From: Trileptium ribeirensis
Taxonomy: Eukaryota > Nematoda > Enoplea > Enoplida > Thoracostomopsidae
DNA length: 64,000 nucleotides
Assembly (NCBI GenBank): GCA_030248225.1
Contig: JASANE010018342.1
Location: 62,001 to 126,000, forward strand
Direction: 5' to 3'
The position numbers were made by a program, and so were the translations under genes. Shown here piece after piece: positions 22,424 through 33,719 of the stretch (position 1 is its first letter; every line of letters starts with the position of its first letter). The notes beneath the pieces were generated by a model. It saw nothing but the letters and a program-made list of their open reading frames with translations. It was not told where the DNA came from and made no database searches.

Positions 22424-24944
22424 CCGTTTACCCGCCAACGTTCCCATAGTGGAACATAGGTTTGAAACGTGAGCGTGGAACAGAGATCAATGTACACATA
22501 AATGGGATACAGCGTAGTGTTAGCAGTTGCTTATGTTTGTTTTTGTCAATAAAGTTTGCGCGCCCATTACATAGCTAGCGTATAGCGGTCAACGAAAACT
22601 CGTTTAGTTAGGGCGATGTGGGTTGCGGTGGAGTTTCTGTACACCCCACACGCGGCGTAACAGGTCGACGGTCTATAAGCCGGTATTGTATCAATAATAG
22701 ACATAGATGTTTAGTTATCCTAGCAATTTCATCTCTAGACCATTTCTCATTAGAATACACTCCTACGAACATGTATGTTCCCAAAGTGGAACGTTGGCGG
22801 GCGCAGCGACTGCTGGTTTTGTAATTTATATATGAGCTTTCGCGATGTGTTATAGTTGCTGGGTCAATTGAATTATTTCCTATATTTCCAATTTATCGTA
22901 TCTACATTTCAGTGTTAAATTCCATAATGACTGAATATTTGACACTTGCGGAGCAGTAGATTCCTATTTCATGCTTCTGCTGGTGTGGAGACGACAATAT
23001 CAATATTACCTCCCGACCCTAACTTAGACGTGTCAGACGAAGAAGATATCGATGATAACGAACTAAATATTGTTGAACCGGCTGATGTTTCTGGAAAACT
23101 GGAAGTTTACACAAGATTGGAGGAAGAAGATACTGAAGAGGATATTGGAAGTGGAGACGTACCCGAATATCATGAATCTGGAAGTGCGAGCAAAATCTTT
23201 GATTCTGGAACAGTTCCAAAAAAGCGCCAACGCCAATCAGTAAAAGCACCAACTGTTAAATGGTCGAATTTTGCACGGTTTTCGGATCCAGTGCCATACG
23301 AATCTCCAGAAATGTTGGAGATAAAGCGGCCTGAACTTGTCGACAAATCTCCGTATGATCTATTCTTGGAAGTACTTGGGCACAGCTACATAGATCACGT
23401 TGCTCCAATGACAAATTTATATGCAAAGCAGAAGCTCTCAGGTTCTGAAACCAATTGAAACGAAATTGTTCGGTTCTTTGCCATTCTGCTGTTCAGTGGA
23501 TATCACATCGTTCCATCTGAGGATCATTACTGGTCAACCGCGCCAGATCTCAGCAATAACATCGTTCCTAGGGTTATTTCTCGAAAAAAATTCAGAGACT
23601 TGAAGACGTTTTTTTCATCTGGTTGACATCCTCAATTTGAAAGATGGCAAATTAGCAAAAATTGAACCCCTGTATGATCACTTGTCACAGCAATTTCAAG
23701 CCGTTGCAGGAGTTTTCTCAGAACATCTAAGCATCGACGAGGCTATGGTGCCCTACTACGGCCATCATTCCTATAAAATGTTCATAAGAGGCAAGCCGAT
23801 CCGATTTGGGTATGAGGTTTGGATAATGTGCTCATCGGATGGTTTTCCAGACAATATGCAACTATAAGCCGGCGCACGTGGTACAGCGCAAAACGATGCT
23901 AAAAAGCAGCCACTGGGTAGCCGCGTAGTTAAAGATATGATCGGAGTAATTCAGGAGCCAGCCAAGTATTCTTTGTTCTTCGATAACTTTTTTTCGTCAT
24001 ATGGGCTGGTTTGTGAGCTTCGGGAAATGGGATTTCGCGGCACTGGAACCGTGCGTGATGGTCGCGCTGGAAACTGCTCCCTGATGAATCCGAAAGTGAT
24101 GGCAACAAAAGAACGTGGACACTTTGAAGAGCAATGCGACGGAAATGTGTCGATCGTACGGTGGGACGACAACAGCGTGGTTTCTTTTGTCAGTAACTGG
24201 ATACCTGCACCCGCACCTATCACGCCTATCACCAACGCAACGCGTTATTCTTCGGCCGATAAAAACGAATAACTATTGCTCAGCCTCGATCTATTGGGAC
24301 TTATAATATGCATATGGGAGGCGTCGATTTGTTGGACAGATTGCTGGGAGCTTACAGACCAAGGCCGCGGAACAAACAATGGTGGTGGAACCTGTTTGCG
24401 AATGCTTTGAATATGTGCGTGATCGTGGCATGGAAGCTTCATTGTTATAGTACAGAAAACATCGACAAAATGACGCATTTGGATTTCCGGAGGGAGGTTG
24501 CTGTTACTGCAATGAAGGTGGGTCTCGAAGGAAGGCGAAATTGGCTTGGCGGACCACTGACCAAGGCGCCGGCGGGGGTGCGCAGGAGTTACACTGGGCA
24601 TTCGTTGTCAACCACAACTCAGGGCCGATGTACGTAGTTTAAAAAAGAATACGAGAAAATGGTGTCAGATGTGTGGAAAACGGTTACACGAAGCTTGTTT
24701 TCATGATTTTCACACTGTTTAACTGACTATGAAAGGTATAAAACACAAAATTACCGTGACAATATATATGAGGAAATATACGCCCCAGTCGCCAACGTTC
24801 CCAAATGGGAACATGCCTGTATTAGCGAAGTAACCATATATTTTTAAATATTTGCGTACATTTTTATTAGTAACCACATTGGTGTTAAAATAATTAAAAA
24901 TGACAGCGATTTCTTCAGTGCATCATATAGCGGCGTGTAAAAGG
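22424..24944 (+). mobile_element. piggyBac DNA transposon, nearly full length, inactive
   Basis: TTAA target duplications lie at 22420-22423 and 24945-24948. The terminal inverted repeats are CCGTTTACCCGCC and GGCGTGTAAAAGG (reverse complement CCTTTTACACGCC, 11 of 13 matching). Subterminal copies of AACGTTCCCA...TGGGAAC lie near both ends (22437-22453 and about 24794-24811) and again near 22770. The 2.5-kb length suits an autonomous piggyBac. The single gene inside is on the plus strand and is broken. Confidence 0.93.
22927..24722 (+). pseudogene. piggyBac transposase, broken by stops and frameshifts
   Basis: The gene starts at ATG 22927, with an early frame change near 22955. It then has an acidic N-terminal region (DVSDEEDIDDNE; EEEDTEEDIGSGD), the DDE/DDD core and a C-terminal Cys/His zinc-binding tail (WCQMCGKRLHEACFHDFH) ending at TAA 24720-24722. 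The three catalytic aspartates are still visible: SIDEA (codon 23736), FFDNFF (23982) and GGVDLLDR (24326). Defects are an in-frame TGA at 23456-23458, one extra base in the T7 run at 23609-23615, TAA at 23865-23867 (a Tyr position), loss of a base in the A-run at 24261-24265 and a frame change near 24630-24640. About 590 residues would be the normal family length. No active product is possible from this copy. Confidence 0.92.
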
Positions 24945-25569
24945 TTAAGGCTCCGGTTCTGGAGTTATGGGGTTTGATGTATGGCACCCTCATGGTTCAT
25001 CGACCCAAAATTCGAAAATTGGTTCTGATATCCTGGCTGGCTGAAAAGTTTAACCTGGGGGTTTCGGGCATGGTAAACTCCTTGCAGGTGTTGGTTTTAC
25101 TCTGCGACCTGGTTCCATAGGTACGAGGGTATTTCGCCCTTTTGGTTTGGGGTAAGAGGTCAAAATGATGATTTTTACTCATTTTAGTACCCTTCTGCTT
25201 ATTTTTATCATAACTTTCGATTTTTTTCTCTGGTTGGTTTTATTTCTCATTGCCGATGTTGATTTTGTTCTGCGACCCATGGGTATGGGGGTGTGGCGCC
25301 CCCATAGTTCATCGACTCAAAATTCTCACTTATATTGTGACGTCCGGGGAGGTTGATAGCTTGGACTTGAAGGGTTTTTGGTCATGCGAAACTTATTGCC
25401 AATGTAGTTTTGTTCTAGCTTATGCGGTAGGTATTGTGTCATCCAAATATAGCATATCGACGTATGCTATCGAGAGCTGATTGGCTGTACATGCAAAAGG
25501 CGTTGGTGTACCTATGCTTCACTACGTTCTGCAATCTCGACAGAGTTACTAGTTTATAGATATGGGTAC

Positions 25570-26025
25570 CTACTTTGAACGTCGCAGATACAGCAAATGT
25601 GAAAGGAAGTTGTAACTTACGTGATCTACCAAAGTTAGTGTCGGGTACCCGGGTAGTTTAGTCGGGTCTGGCAGCGATTTACTACCCGAGGCCCATGCGT
25701 AGTGTAACGCAAAGCCTTCACGCGGGTAACCTAACTATGATGGTTTTCTTAAAATTGTTAAATTTCAATTTGTTTCTGTGCAAAACAGAAGTTGAATACT
25801 TAAATAAATTTTATATAGTATATATTTGTCGTAGAAATTGAATTGAAACAGACCGAAACAAAACGATTGTCAAAACTAGTATTGTAACAGGACCGTTCCG
25901 GCCCGTTACGCGCATTTTCCATGATTTCGGTGTCAAAATTTGGTTGAGAACACTAAGGATCTCATTTGGGGATAGGCTGGGCGATGTCTGGTGCCGTGGG
26001 CCAGCGGCAATATCATTTTGCGTAA
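25570..26025. other. Intergenic, no feature recognised
   Basis: The sequence contains several CGGGTA/TACCCG words near 25645-25735 and AT-rich stretches. No gene or terminal repeat was found. Confidence 0.3.
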
Positions 26026-26152
26026 CTATGTCTTGCTCATTGATATATGCTGTATTTTGTTAGTTTATCATGATTTCCGTAATATGCCGTGCTCAGTATG
26101 ACTAAATCAGTGTAATATTTTGTCAGTTTATCCTGATTTCCGTAATATGCTG
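26026..26152 (+). repeat. 63-bp tandem repeat, left part (two units)
   Basis: The unit contains GTGCTCAGTATGACTAAATC, then AGTGTAATATTTTGTCAGTT, then TATCATGATTTCCGTAATAT and GCC. A partial unit ends at 26088 and a full one runs 26089-26152. The array resumes at 27143 after the LTR-like insertion. Confidence 0.85.
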
Positions 26153-27139
26153 TGTAACCTACGTGGTCCTAGGGGTGTTTATTCCCACCGTAGATTACAC
26201 ACGAACTACAACAATGCTAGCACCAAGGGCTATTTACTTTATGAGTTTATTCTTAAGGCCTTAATTTGTAGCGCTTATAATGAAGACAGTTTATTTTCAC
26301 ACTACAACAAATTAAAAACTTTACGCACAATAAACACATAAACGGCTGAACCGACTCACCCTGATTGCGCAGCTTCTGAGGCCGACTGAGGCCCTGATCT
26401 AACTGCGCATCCGCTTAAATACCCGAGCTAGAGGTTTACTCCCAATTTTCTCCCTATTTATTTCTCTAAGTGATCGAAATTACATAATAAATTTTCCACG
26501 TTTTACTCTGGTTCCACTCCCGTAAAATTCCCTTTTAAACCTAAGTGAATTTTAGTCGTTAGAGAATGAGTTTTTGTGAATTTCCCCGAATTCTTAAGTA
26601 TAAACAAAATTTAAGATTTTAATCGAAAATCCAGCAGATACACATATCCGCTAATGTAGGCCTAATGCTTAAGGCACCCAACCATTACACTCAAATTCGA
26701 TATATTTAAATTCTATACCTTAGGCTCACATAAAACCCTTGTAATTTCGTTTCTCCTGTAAAATTCTCTCGAAATTAGCTAAGTTTTAAAGTGCTCCTGT
26801 GCCCTGTATAAAAATCCCAGCACAAGCTAAATACATTACATGCACATATAGACACAAACACATGTACACAAGATTTTGCAACATATAAATTACTTATACA
26901 TAATCACACATCTTGTGTAAATAGATACACGTACAATGCACATACCTTTGCAACACATTTACAATCAACAATATAGCGCATAATAAACACTAATGCATGG
27001 GTACAAACAGTAAACAACAAACGTTATACAGCAACCGATATGCAGGTACCTTTAGCAAATTCCAACTATAGCTGCAGGCAGGTTGAGGTTGAAGTAAAAA
27101 CTCTTTAGGGTATAGAGTAGATAGATACGAACCGTTACA
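26153..27139 (+). mobile_element. Probable solo LTR, 987 bp, with GCTG target duplications
   Basis: The segment begins TGTAAC and ends GTTACA (TG...CA with 6-bp inverted ends). It is flanked by GCTG at 26149-26152 and 27140-27143. Removing it with one GCTG restores a continuous 63-bp repeat unit (...AATATGCTG joined to TGCTCAGTATG). Inside, TATAAAAA at 26817-26824 and AATAAA at 26982-26987 are spaced as in an LTR promoter and poly(A) region. There is no coding sequence and no second LTR nearby. The superfamily is not assigned; a 4-bp duplication is compatible with several LTR groups. Confidence 0.75.
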
Positions 27140-27142
27140 GCT

Positions 27143-27520
27143 GTGCTCAGTATGACTAAATCAGCGTAATATTTTGTCAGTTTATCATGATTTCCGTAAT
27201 ATGCCGTGTTCAGTATGACTAAATCAGTGTAATATTTTGTCAGTTTATCATGATTTTCGTAATATGCCGTGCTCAGTATAACTAAATCAGTGTAGTATTT
27301 TACCAGTTTATCATGATTTCCGTAATATGCCGTGCTCAGTATAACTAAATCAGTGTAGTATTTTACCAGTTTATCATGATTTCCGTAACATTCCGTGCTC
27401 AGTATAACTAAATCACTGTAGTATTTTACCAGTTTATCATGATTTCCGTAATATGCCGTATTTATAGTATCTGAAATAGTGATGTATTTTGTAATTCGAC
27501 GCCGTATGCTATAACTTGAT
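27143..27520 (+). repeat. 63-bp tandem repeat, right part (five units plus a worn sixth)
   Basis: Unit starts lie at 27143, 27206, 27269, 27332 and 27395, with a decayed unit from 27458. The last three good units share variants (CAGTATAACTAAATC, TTTTACCAG) absent from the first two, which shows local amplification. The units are longer than CRISPR repeats, contiguous and without spacers. Confidence 0.88.
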
Positions 27521-28765
27521 CATCTTTTACTTTTATTCGTTCAGTTCTTGTCTGATTACTGCGACGATTGTTATGCGAGACGATTCGGACGAAATAGTGA
27601 GAGTTAGGATGTTTCAACCGATTTGTGAGGCTGGGCTTTGAGCGCCGTACCGATAGAAGAAGGGGAATCACGGAAAACCCAACCAGTCGTCACTATACGT
27701 TAAAGCTTTGACGGTTAGAACCGTCCGGGAATAGGAGGCCCATGGCTGCACGCTCAAATTAACAAGCTTGTAAAGATAGAAATTGAAAATGTCAAGTTTA
27801 CCTAGTTTTAGCTGAATACTAAGCAATGGTCACGGGAAACAACAAGCCGCAACAAGATGAAATTACACGTACGGTAGCTTTCGAGTTTACAGAGAACGAC
27901 GGATGTCGGGTTAATTTGACGGCCTGTAACCGTCTAGTATACCATGATCCGGGAAAATAACCGGAGCATGTCGGTAGAGGAGGACTATTGCTGGAGATCG
28001 AACTGCCCCGGACCCTGCCAAAACCCCACTCTTAATTCGGAACGGCCATCGCAACTTACGCTAAGTTGGGTTGTCGTGATAGGAACAGGACTGTTACTTT
28101 CTATATACTTATATCATACTATACATATTTGTGTATGTGTCCCTTAGACGACTGCGTCTGGATGCGAGGCCCCTGAGCCTCCCCTCACAAACTTGAACGT
28201 CCCCCTTTTTTTGAGCGTATCTCAGGTACAACCGTCCTTTCGTCTTACTATCCCGTTGTAACATACGACTGATACAAGGGCCCACCCAACTAAATTTTCG
28301 GTGTCGCGCCCCATTTCTGAACTGGTGCATGCGACCCCTCGCCTTGTTCATCTTGACTAGACCAACCCGACGACGTGCGCCATACCTCCGACTGAATCCC
28401 CGCTGACCCGCTGTAGTCACTTAAAGGTACCCCAGTTTCTGCCGCCAACCACTGGTGGGCGCCAATTATCCGAGATTTTTCTCTTAATTCCAAAACGGGC
28501 GAACCGCCCCTCATTGTGTTTGTCTCGTCGAGACATCTCCAAAAATACCCCGCGGGCCACCGCCAGTCGCCCCGTTAACTGGGGATGGCCAACGAAAGCG
28601 CCCCTACCATCGCCGCCACTCAACCTAGGCGCGACAAATTTAGCGCCCCTTTAACCCCTGCCTTTCGGGCAAAGATATCGTTCAAATCGCCATTCGACGG
28701 CGAGTCCAACGATGCCCAACCGTTAACGCGGGAGAGCCCGCTAGAACCGTACGTGCTTATATATG

Positions 28766-28789
28766 TCGGGACCCAGATGTGGGTCCCGA
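28766..28789. other. Perfect 10-bp stem hairpin
   Basis: TCGGGACCCA, loop GATG, TGGGTCCCGA. It sits 5-10 bp from a minus-strand ATATATAAGC promoter-like word. Its function is unknown. Confidence 0.6.
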
Positions 28790-29090
28790 TCCGATATTAC
28801 GTCCACCCCCTCGTGTTTGGTAGCAATCGGTCCCATTTTTCGTCCTGGGACCGAATCTCACCCCAGCCCCTCGAAAATTCCCCGGGATTCCTCTTGTCCC
28901 GCTTCCCCTGCCGCACCCCTTCTCTGCCTCTTCGTGTCCTCGTTGTCCTTTCGTCCTCTCTTCTTCGCTCTCTCTAACCGACTTCTTCGGTCGATTGCTT
29001 TGGTATTGTTGTGTTGTGTGTGTTTCTGCTGCGCACCCGAGCGACCTCTCTGTCGCTCGGGTCGCCATTGTGTCTCGTATGTGTTCATTT

Positions 29091-29131
29091 GTATATATAT
29101 ATGTATGTACATATATATGTATGTATTACAG
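29091..29131. repeat. TATG/TA microsatellite
   Basis: Simple alternating gtatatatatatgtatgtac / atatatatgtatgtatta tract. Confidence 0.8.
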
Positions 29132-29835
29132 AAATCGAACTGAAATCGCGGAAATTCTGTTCATACACAAGGTCTAATTTCTGGCACTTGAAATTGATTT
29201 TGCCAATTTTCGGTTAGCGAAAAATTGAATGAAATTAAGCCTTTTTCTGTAACAAGAGTTTGCGATTCGATATCGGTAATGACAAAATAAGATGGTTGGC
29301 GGGGGCACCTTAAGTTTATTCACGCATTATCTCATCCTCACTAACACTATAATTAGCCGATTCAGGTTCTGTTTTTGCTCTAAAGATTACTGCATTTTCG
29401 TTTATACAGCGTTATGTCTTTGTAGTAAATACTTTTAAAGCATCGATTCCATATAAGTGAGCGTGTAGTAATTTTATGTTGTTACGGTTATAATTTTGTT
29501 ACATTAAGATAAATTTTAACATTTGTAGAACATACAGTTGTGGCACTGCTAAGTATTACCTCGAAAAAAACCCACCGATCTAGCGAGGTATATGTTGAAC
29601 GTGATATTCACTGTCACTTTAGTTAACGCATAACACTTTATTAGACACTATAAAATAGTTAAGAAATATATATAAGTATCCATTAATTGAGGTAAAAATA
29701 ATACTCTGAAATGGTCGAATTTTCATTCATGCGTTTCATCTTTCGCCTGTAACAAAAGTATAACTAACTTTATAGACAATAATATATTATATGATATGCA
29801 TTCCACGTTACTAAAGCGCCGCCTAAACTAAAAGC

Positions 29836-29926
29836 GAGTTCCGGTTCCGGTTCCGGTTCCGGTTTAAGTAGACGGTTCCGGTTGCTGGTTCCGGTTCCGG
29901 TAAATTTCGGTTCCGGTTATTCCCTG
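29836..29926. mobile_element. Truncated relative of the TTCCGG-rich hAT-like element
   Basis: Four to five consecutive TTCCGG units, then TTTAAGTAGACGGTTCCGG, then GGTTGCTGGTTCCGG, and the end TTCCGGTTATTCCCTG. This matches the right end of the 3376-4495 element, including the order of internal words. No left terminus was found. Confidence 0.6.
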
Positions 29927-32388
29927 GTATGTAAGGACATGACACGAATCGGACGGACGAGGACAAAACGTACAAATTCTGCGTAAATTTGTAAGTTTTA
30001 CGGACGGACTGGACATGGACGATTTGGAAGGAAGGGGGTGTGTTGAGGGCCCGCCCGTGGGTTCCCGAAGCTTCAGAACAGGCCTCCTGACCCGTTGGAA
30101 GTCCCTTGGAGGATGCCCTGCCGCCAGCCCCGAGATGGGTAAATTCCCGTCATCGGTCCACCTGAGAGGTGTGAAAACCAGCGTGATCAATTGGAAATCA
30201 CGAAAGAACGTGGTTTTCTCTTGATGGTCTGAGGTGTCTTCATGGAACGGGTCACCTTCCACATCGTAATTAGCTTAATTAGGAGGGCGGCATATCGAAA
30301 CCACAAAGACCGCGCTGGGAGTTGCCGATTCAAAGTAGGATGGGAAGATCAAACAATCCCAAAGATTGGGCAGAATGTCAGGTTGATTTGAAGAAGGAAA
30401 TTACCGTGACCGGAAAGTCGTTGCTAGTGGTCCAATTGAACGGAGACCGGATGTCGTTCAAATGTTGTGGGCGTTGGATCCGATTTCAAAGCACATCCGG
30501 CGCTAATTGCAGGAATTTAAAGCTTTAAAGCTCACATTTCATGGGAAAATGTGGGCTGAAATCGCAGACGGCTGACCTCTCGTAGGGTTCAAATTTGATG
30601 TCGACAAATTCGATTGAAGCCGACTCTCCCTAAGGACAACGATGGCTTACGGTAGCTGTCAGCTTTTAGTTTACGGAAGTATCCCAATTGGACGCCGAGG
30701 GAAAGCCCCAAAAAAGTGGGCGGTCGACGACTAACAGCGATTGGATGAAGACAAAATCGCCATCTCACAACATAGGCGAAAATTTTGAGGTTACGACAAA
30801 CGCGTCGACTCTTAGAATCAGTCTGACTTCGACGGCGCGGGGTTCGGACGACTTTACTGACCGGCTCCGACGCACAGTTTCCACGTAGTTTCGTATTGTT
30901 TTGCTTTCTCTCTCGTGTTTGGTGCTTTCGCGTTTGGATTGGAATCGACGCTCGGAGGACGGCGCAGACATTCTTTGTCTCGCGAAGCGGGTAAGGCTCT
31001 CGCCGCCCCGGATCAAAGTTTATAAATGAATTTGAGTCGGATAACCCGGAATATGGGGGTTTATTCGCACCAGATGTAACTGTGACAGACCATTCCATGA
31101 AAAGTTTGATCAATAGTAGCACTGCGCCATACCCCATAGTCTAGCTTGACATTAGTCGATAGATGTTCCACCCTCCCCATTGAATGGCTACGTTTCATTT
31201 TCACTCTTTGACAAACCTCCGTAGGTCGAGTTCCGTTTTAGGCGTCGTGGGCCGTTGCGCGGGATGATGGCGAATTGTAGGAAACGAATTCGAAGTCTTT
31301 CTGGTTCCCCGTGTTCTTAGGCAAAGTGATTACAAAAGGACGCTTCTCGTCCATGCTTTACATGCTTCGCAATTACTGAGATAGGGTCATCGAATTTTCC
31401 TGAGACGACCACGGTTAACCTTTACATTGGTTTCGGATTGAAACAATAGGGACTTACTTTATTATTTGCATTCATGGCTTACAAATTTTGCAGCTTAGTT
31501 GACCGTTCGATGCTCATTCCGTGTTTGAGCTCGAACAGACGTGTAGCTTAGGAACGGAGGACTAGCCTCCGTTGGGCTTTAGGAAGCCCCAACTTTCGTT
31601 TATCCGATTGAGCTAAGAAAATTTCGGAATATAAAAGATTGAACAAGTTCTAAGTACCTCAGCTTGAGCTTAAGGTGTTTGCTATTCATGAGAAGCGACT
31701 TTCCCGGATTGTCTCGGCTTGACTATTAGGCTCTTGTGTCATAGCGGTGTTGTTTTCACTGAATATTAAAAGTTGCAGGATTACTGCCCCAGTGTAAGCA
31801 TAGTTGTGGACATTGTAAATAAACACGAATTCCACTCGAACGACTGACCGAAGCGCTACTAGGCGACTACCCTGACCCCGACGCGATCCAAAAGGCCGGA
31901 GGGGCTGTGCCCCCAGCCGTGCAAAATTTTATCCGCCCTCGTTTAATGCTGCGTGTTGACCACTCAAATGTGAGGCGTTAGGCCACTGCCCCAAAATGGC
32001 TCTGATTCTACTATTAAGATTACCGGTGTTCAATATAGCATAATTACATGGTCCACGGTCTGGACTAACGCTCTAGCAAATAACATCACTAAAATGGTTC
32101 GATGGCGTGTCCCAACGCCATCTTCGGTGGTTGCTCTCTTGCGAGAGACACACCCTGTGCTCCCGCCTTCAAAAAAATATTGTATTGGCAAGCCCAATAA
32201 AGAAAATCCCCCTCGCTCGGACCATTTTGGTCCCAAAGCGAGCGAGAGCAAAACCCCGTTGTTTCTTCGAAGCGACTTGATCGCTGAGGTTAGCTTGGTT
32301 GTACTATTTATCCCGAGATGCCCGTTAGGCTATGTACTACGTATGACCATGCTATAGTTTTCCATTTTATTCTTTTTTCTTTTTTCCA

Positions 32389-32466
32389 TTTAGCAGATTC
32401 GATCCTGTACGGGGAATTTAAGCCCGCTGCAGAATCACACGTCTTAACCAGTCAGCTACAGGCACA
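32389..32466 (-). other. tRNA-like / SINE-type pol III promoter
   Basis: On the minus strand, TGTAGCTGACTGGTTAAGAC (A-box) is followed about 40 bases later by AGGATCGAATCTGCT (B-box). The B-box differs from the GGTTCGAATCC consensus at two positions and the cloverleaf is incomplete, so I regard it as SINE-derived and not as a working tRNA. A similar B-box (GGGTTCGAATCTGCTAA) lies at 41404-41420, minus strand. Confidence 0.5.
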
Positions 32467-33719
32467 TAGGAACATCGCTGCACAACAGTGCAGTTGAGAC
32501 ACTGCAAAACTGCAGTGTAATAAGGCAATAGGATAAGCGATAGGGAGAGTCGAAGCTAAAACGACCAACGAGAGAAGAAAAGGGCGCAGACGCGTCATGG
32601 GCCAACCGCCCCGTGCCTTTGACTTGGAACGACCCCAAGATTAGGAAATAAGTCTAGGAAACCTATCGACGGGGCACAGAGCGCCGTGTGTCGTGCCCCC
32701 TTCCCGCCCCTAATAAAAAACGGCCGCGGAGTCGAAGTAAACTCAAGCAACCTGGCTCGCCCCTTGGGGCGGCCCGGAAAGTGCCTGGGCGACTGCCTAG
32801 TATGGTTTCTCACCACAACAACGCCCCACCACCCGGAGTCTGACGAACTATTGTGACCCCCTTCACTTCATCATTTCTCTGTTCGGTCAGTCGTATCACT
32901 TGTTCAGTCGAACCCGGGTAGACGAAGTCACCCGAAACGATAAGGTAAATCAACGTGTAGGCATAACCTCGAGTGAATCATTAGAATAAAATAGTCGACA
33001 ACCCTTAGGAGCGCCTTATCGCCGGTTTAGCATGGAGTAGCGACCATATCACGTTTTCGTGTTGCCAGAGTAGAACTCGCAGAGTCAAGCCCAGTCCCGG
33101 CTTTTTCCATTTATGCCCTTTTTGTATCTGTCACCGCGTGTAAAGAATCGTCGCTTGAGGTGGCACTCTTTGAGGAGCATTTTTCGAAGCACTCTAGGGC
33201 CCTTGGTTTTCGCGCCCCATAGCTGAAGAGAGTCGCTAACATTGAGCGGAAGCAAGGATAACCGCCCCTAGTCCGCGAACGCGCGGGCATCTGCATGCTC
33301 CGTCCCCGTTTTCCCGTTTCAGCACCCTATGACCCATAGTCTATCAAACCGAAGTGACAGCAGCGAGTTACTATTAAGCTCTCCCGACTTAACTTACTTA
33401 GTCCGCATCGATTGCCGACCGGAAACACTCGTCCCAATGATAAACGTTGGTCATTCAAGTAAACTTTGTATCATAGGCACTGAGTATAGTTTCAATTAAT
33501 ACCGAGACGATAGGAAACTGATGGTTTGTTCGCTCGGACGAGCAGGCTCTGCCCGCTACGGCTTGTGGGCGAGAATGTCCCAAGCACTGGCGTGCATGGC
33601 CTTTTGCTATTACTGTTTGATCATTTGAACCCAGGGATAAAAGCAACAGGAGTCCACAAGCAAACTGGACTCGTGTAGCCCGCTCGCTCGAAAAGTTTAC
33701 TAGGGAGCTTTCTCATACA

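Larger units (their letters stand above)
21940..25560. repeat. Tandem ~0.3-kb repeat array with tail (copy 2), split by piggyBac
   Basis: Units resembling the 11560-12290 array occupy 21940-22423 and 24945-25430, followed by the same tail (CTATCGAGAGCTGATTGGC ... CTCGACAGAGTTACTAG). The piggyBac element at 22424-24944 interrupts it exactly at TTAA. The left flank ends ...TGTTTTTGATTAA and the right flank begins TTAAGGCTCCGGTTCTGG. Joined through a single TTAA, they reproduce the intact unit at about 11800-11840. Confidence 0.7.

Noticed and set aside
26026..27520. CRISPR-like array
   Set aside because: The 63-bp units are contiguous with no unique spacers and sit in a eukaryotic context; it is a simple tandem repeat with an LTR insertion.
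30589..31137. 182-codon minus-strand frame in the G+C-richer island
   Set aside because: Low-complexity basic and Arg-rich composition typical of chance frames in G+C-rich DNA; no motif, and overlapped by frames on the other strand.
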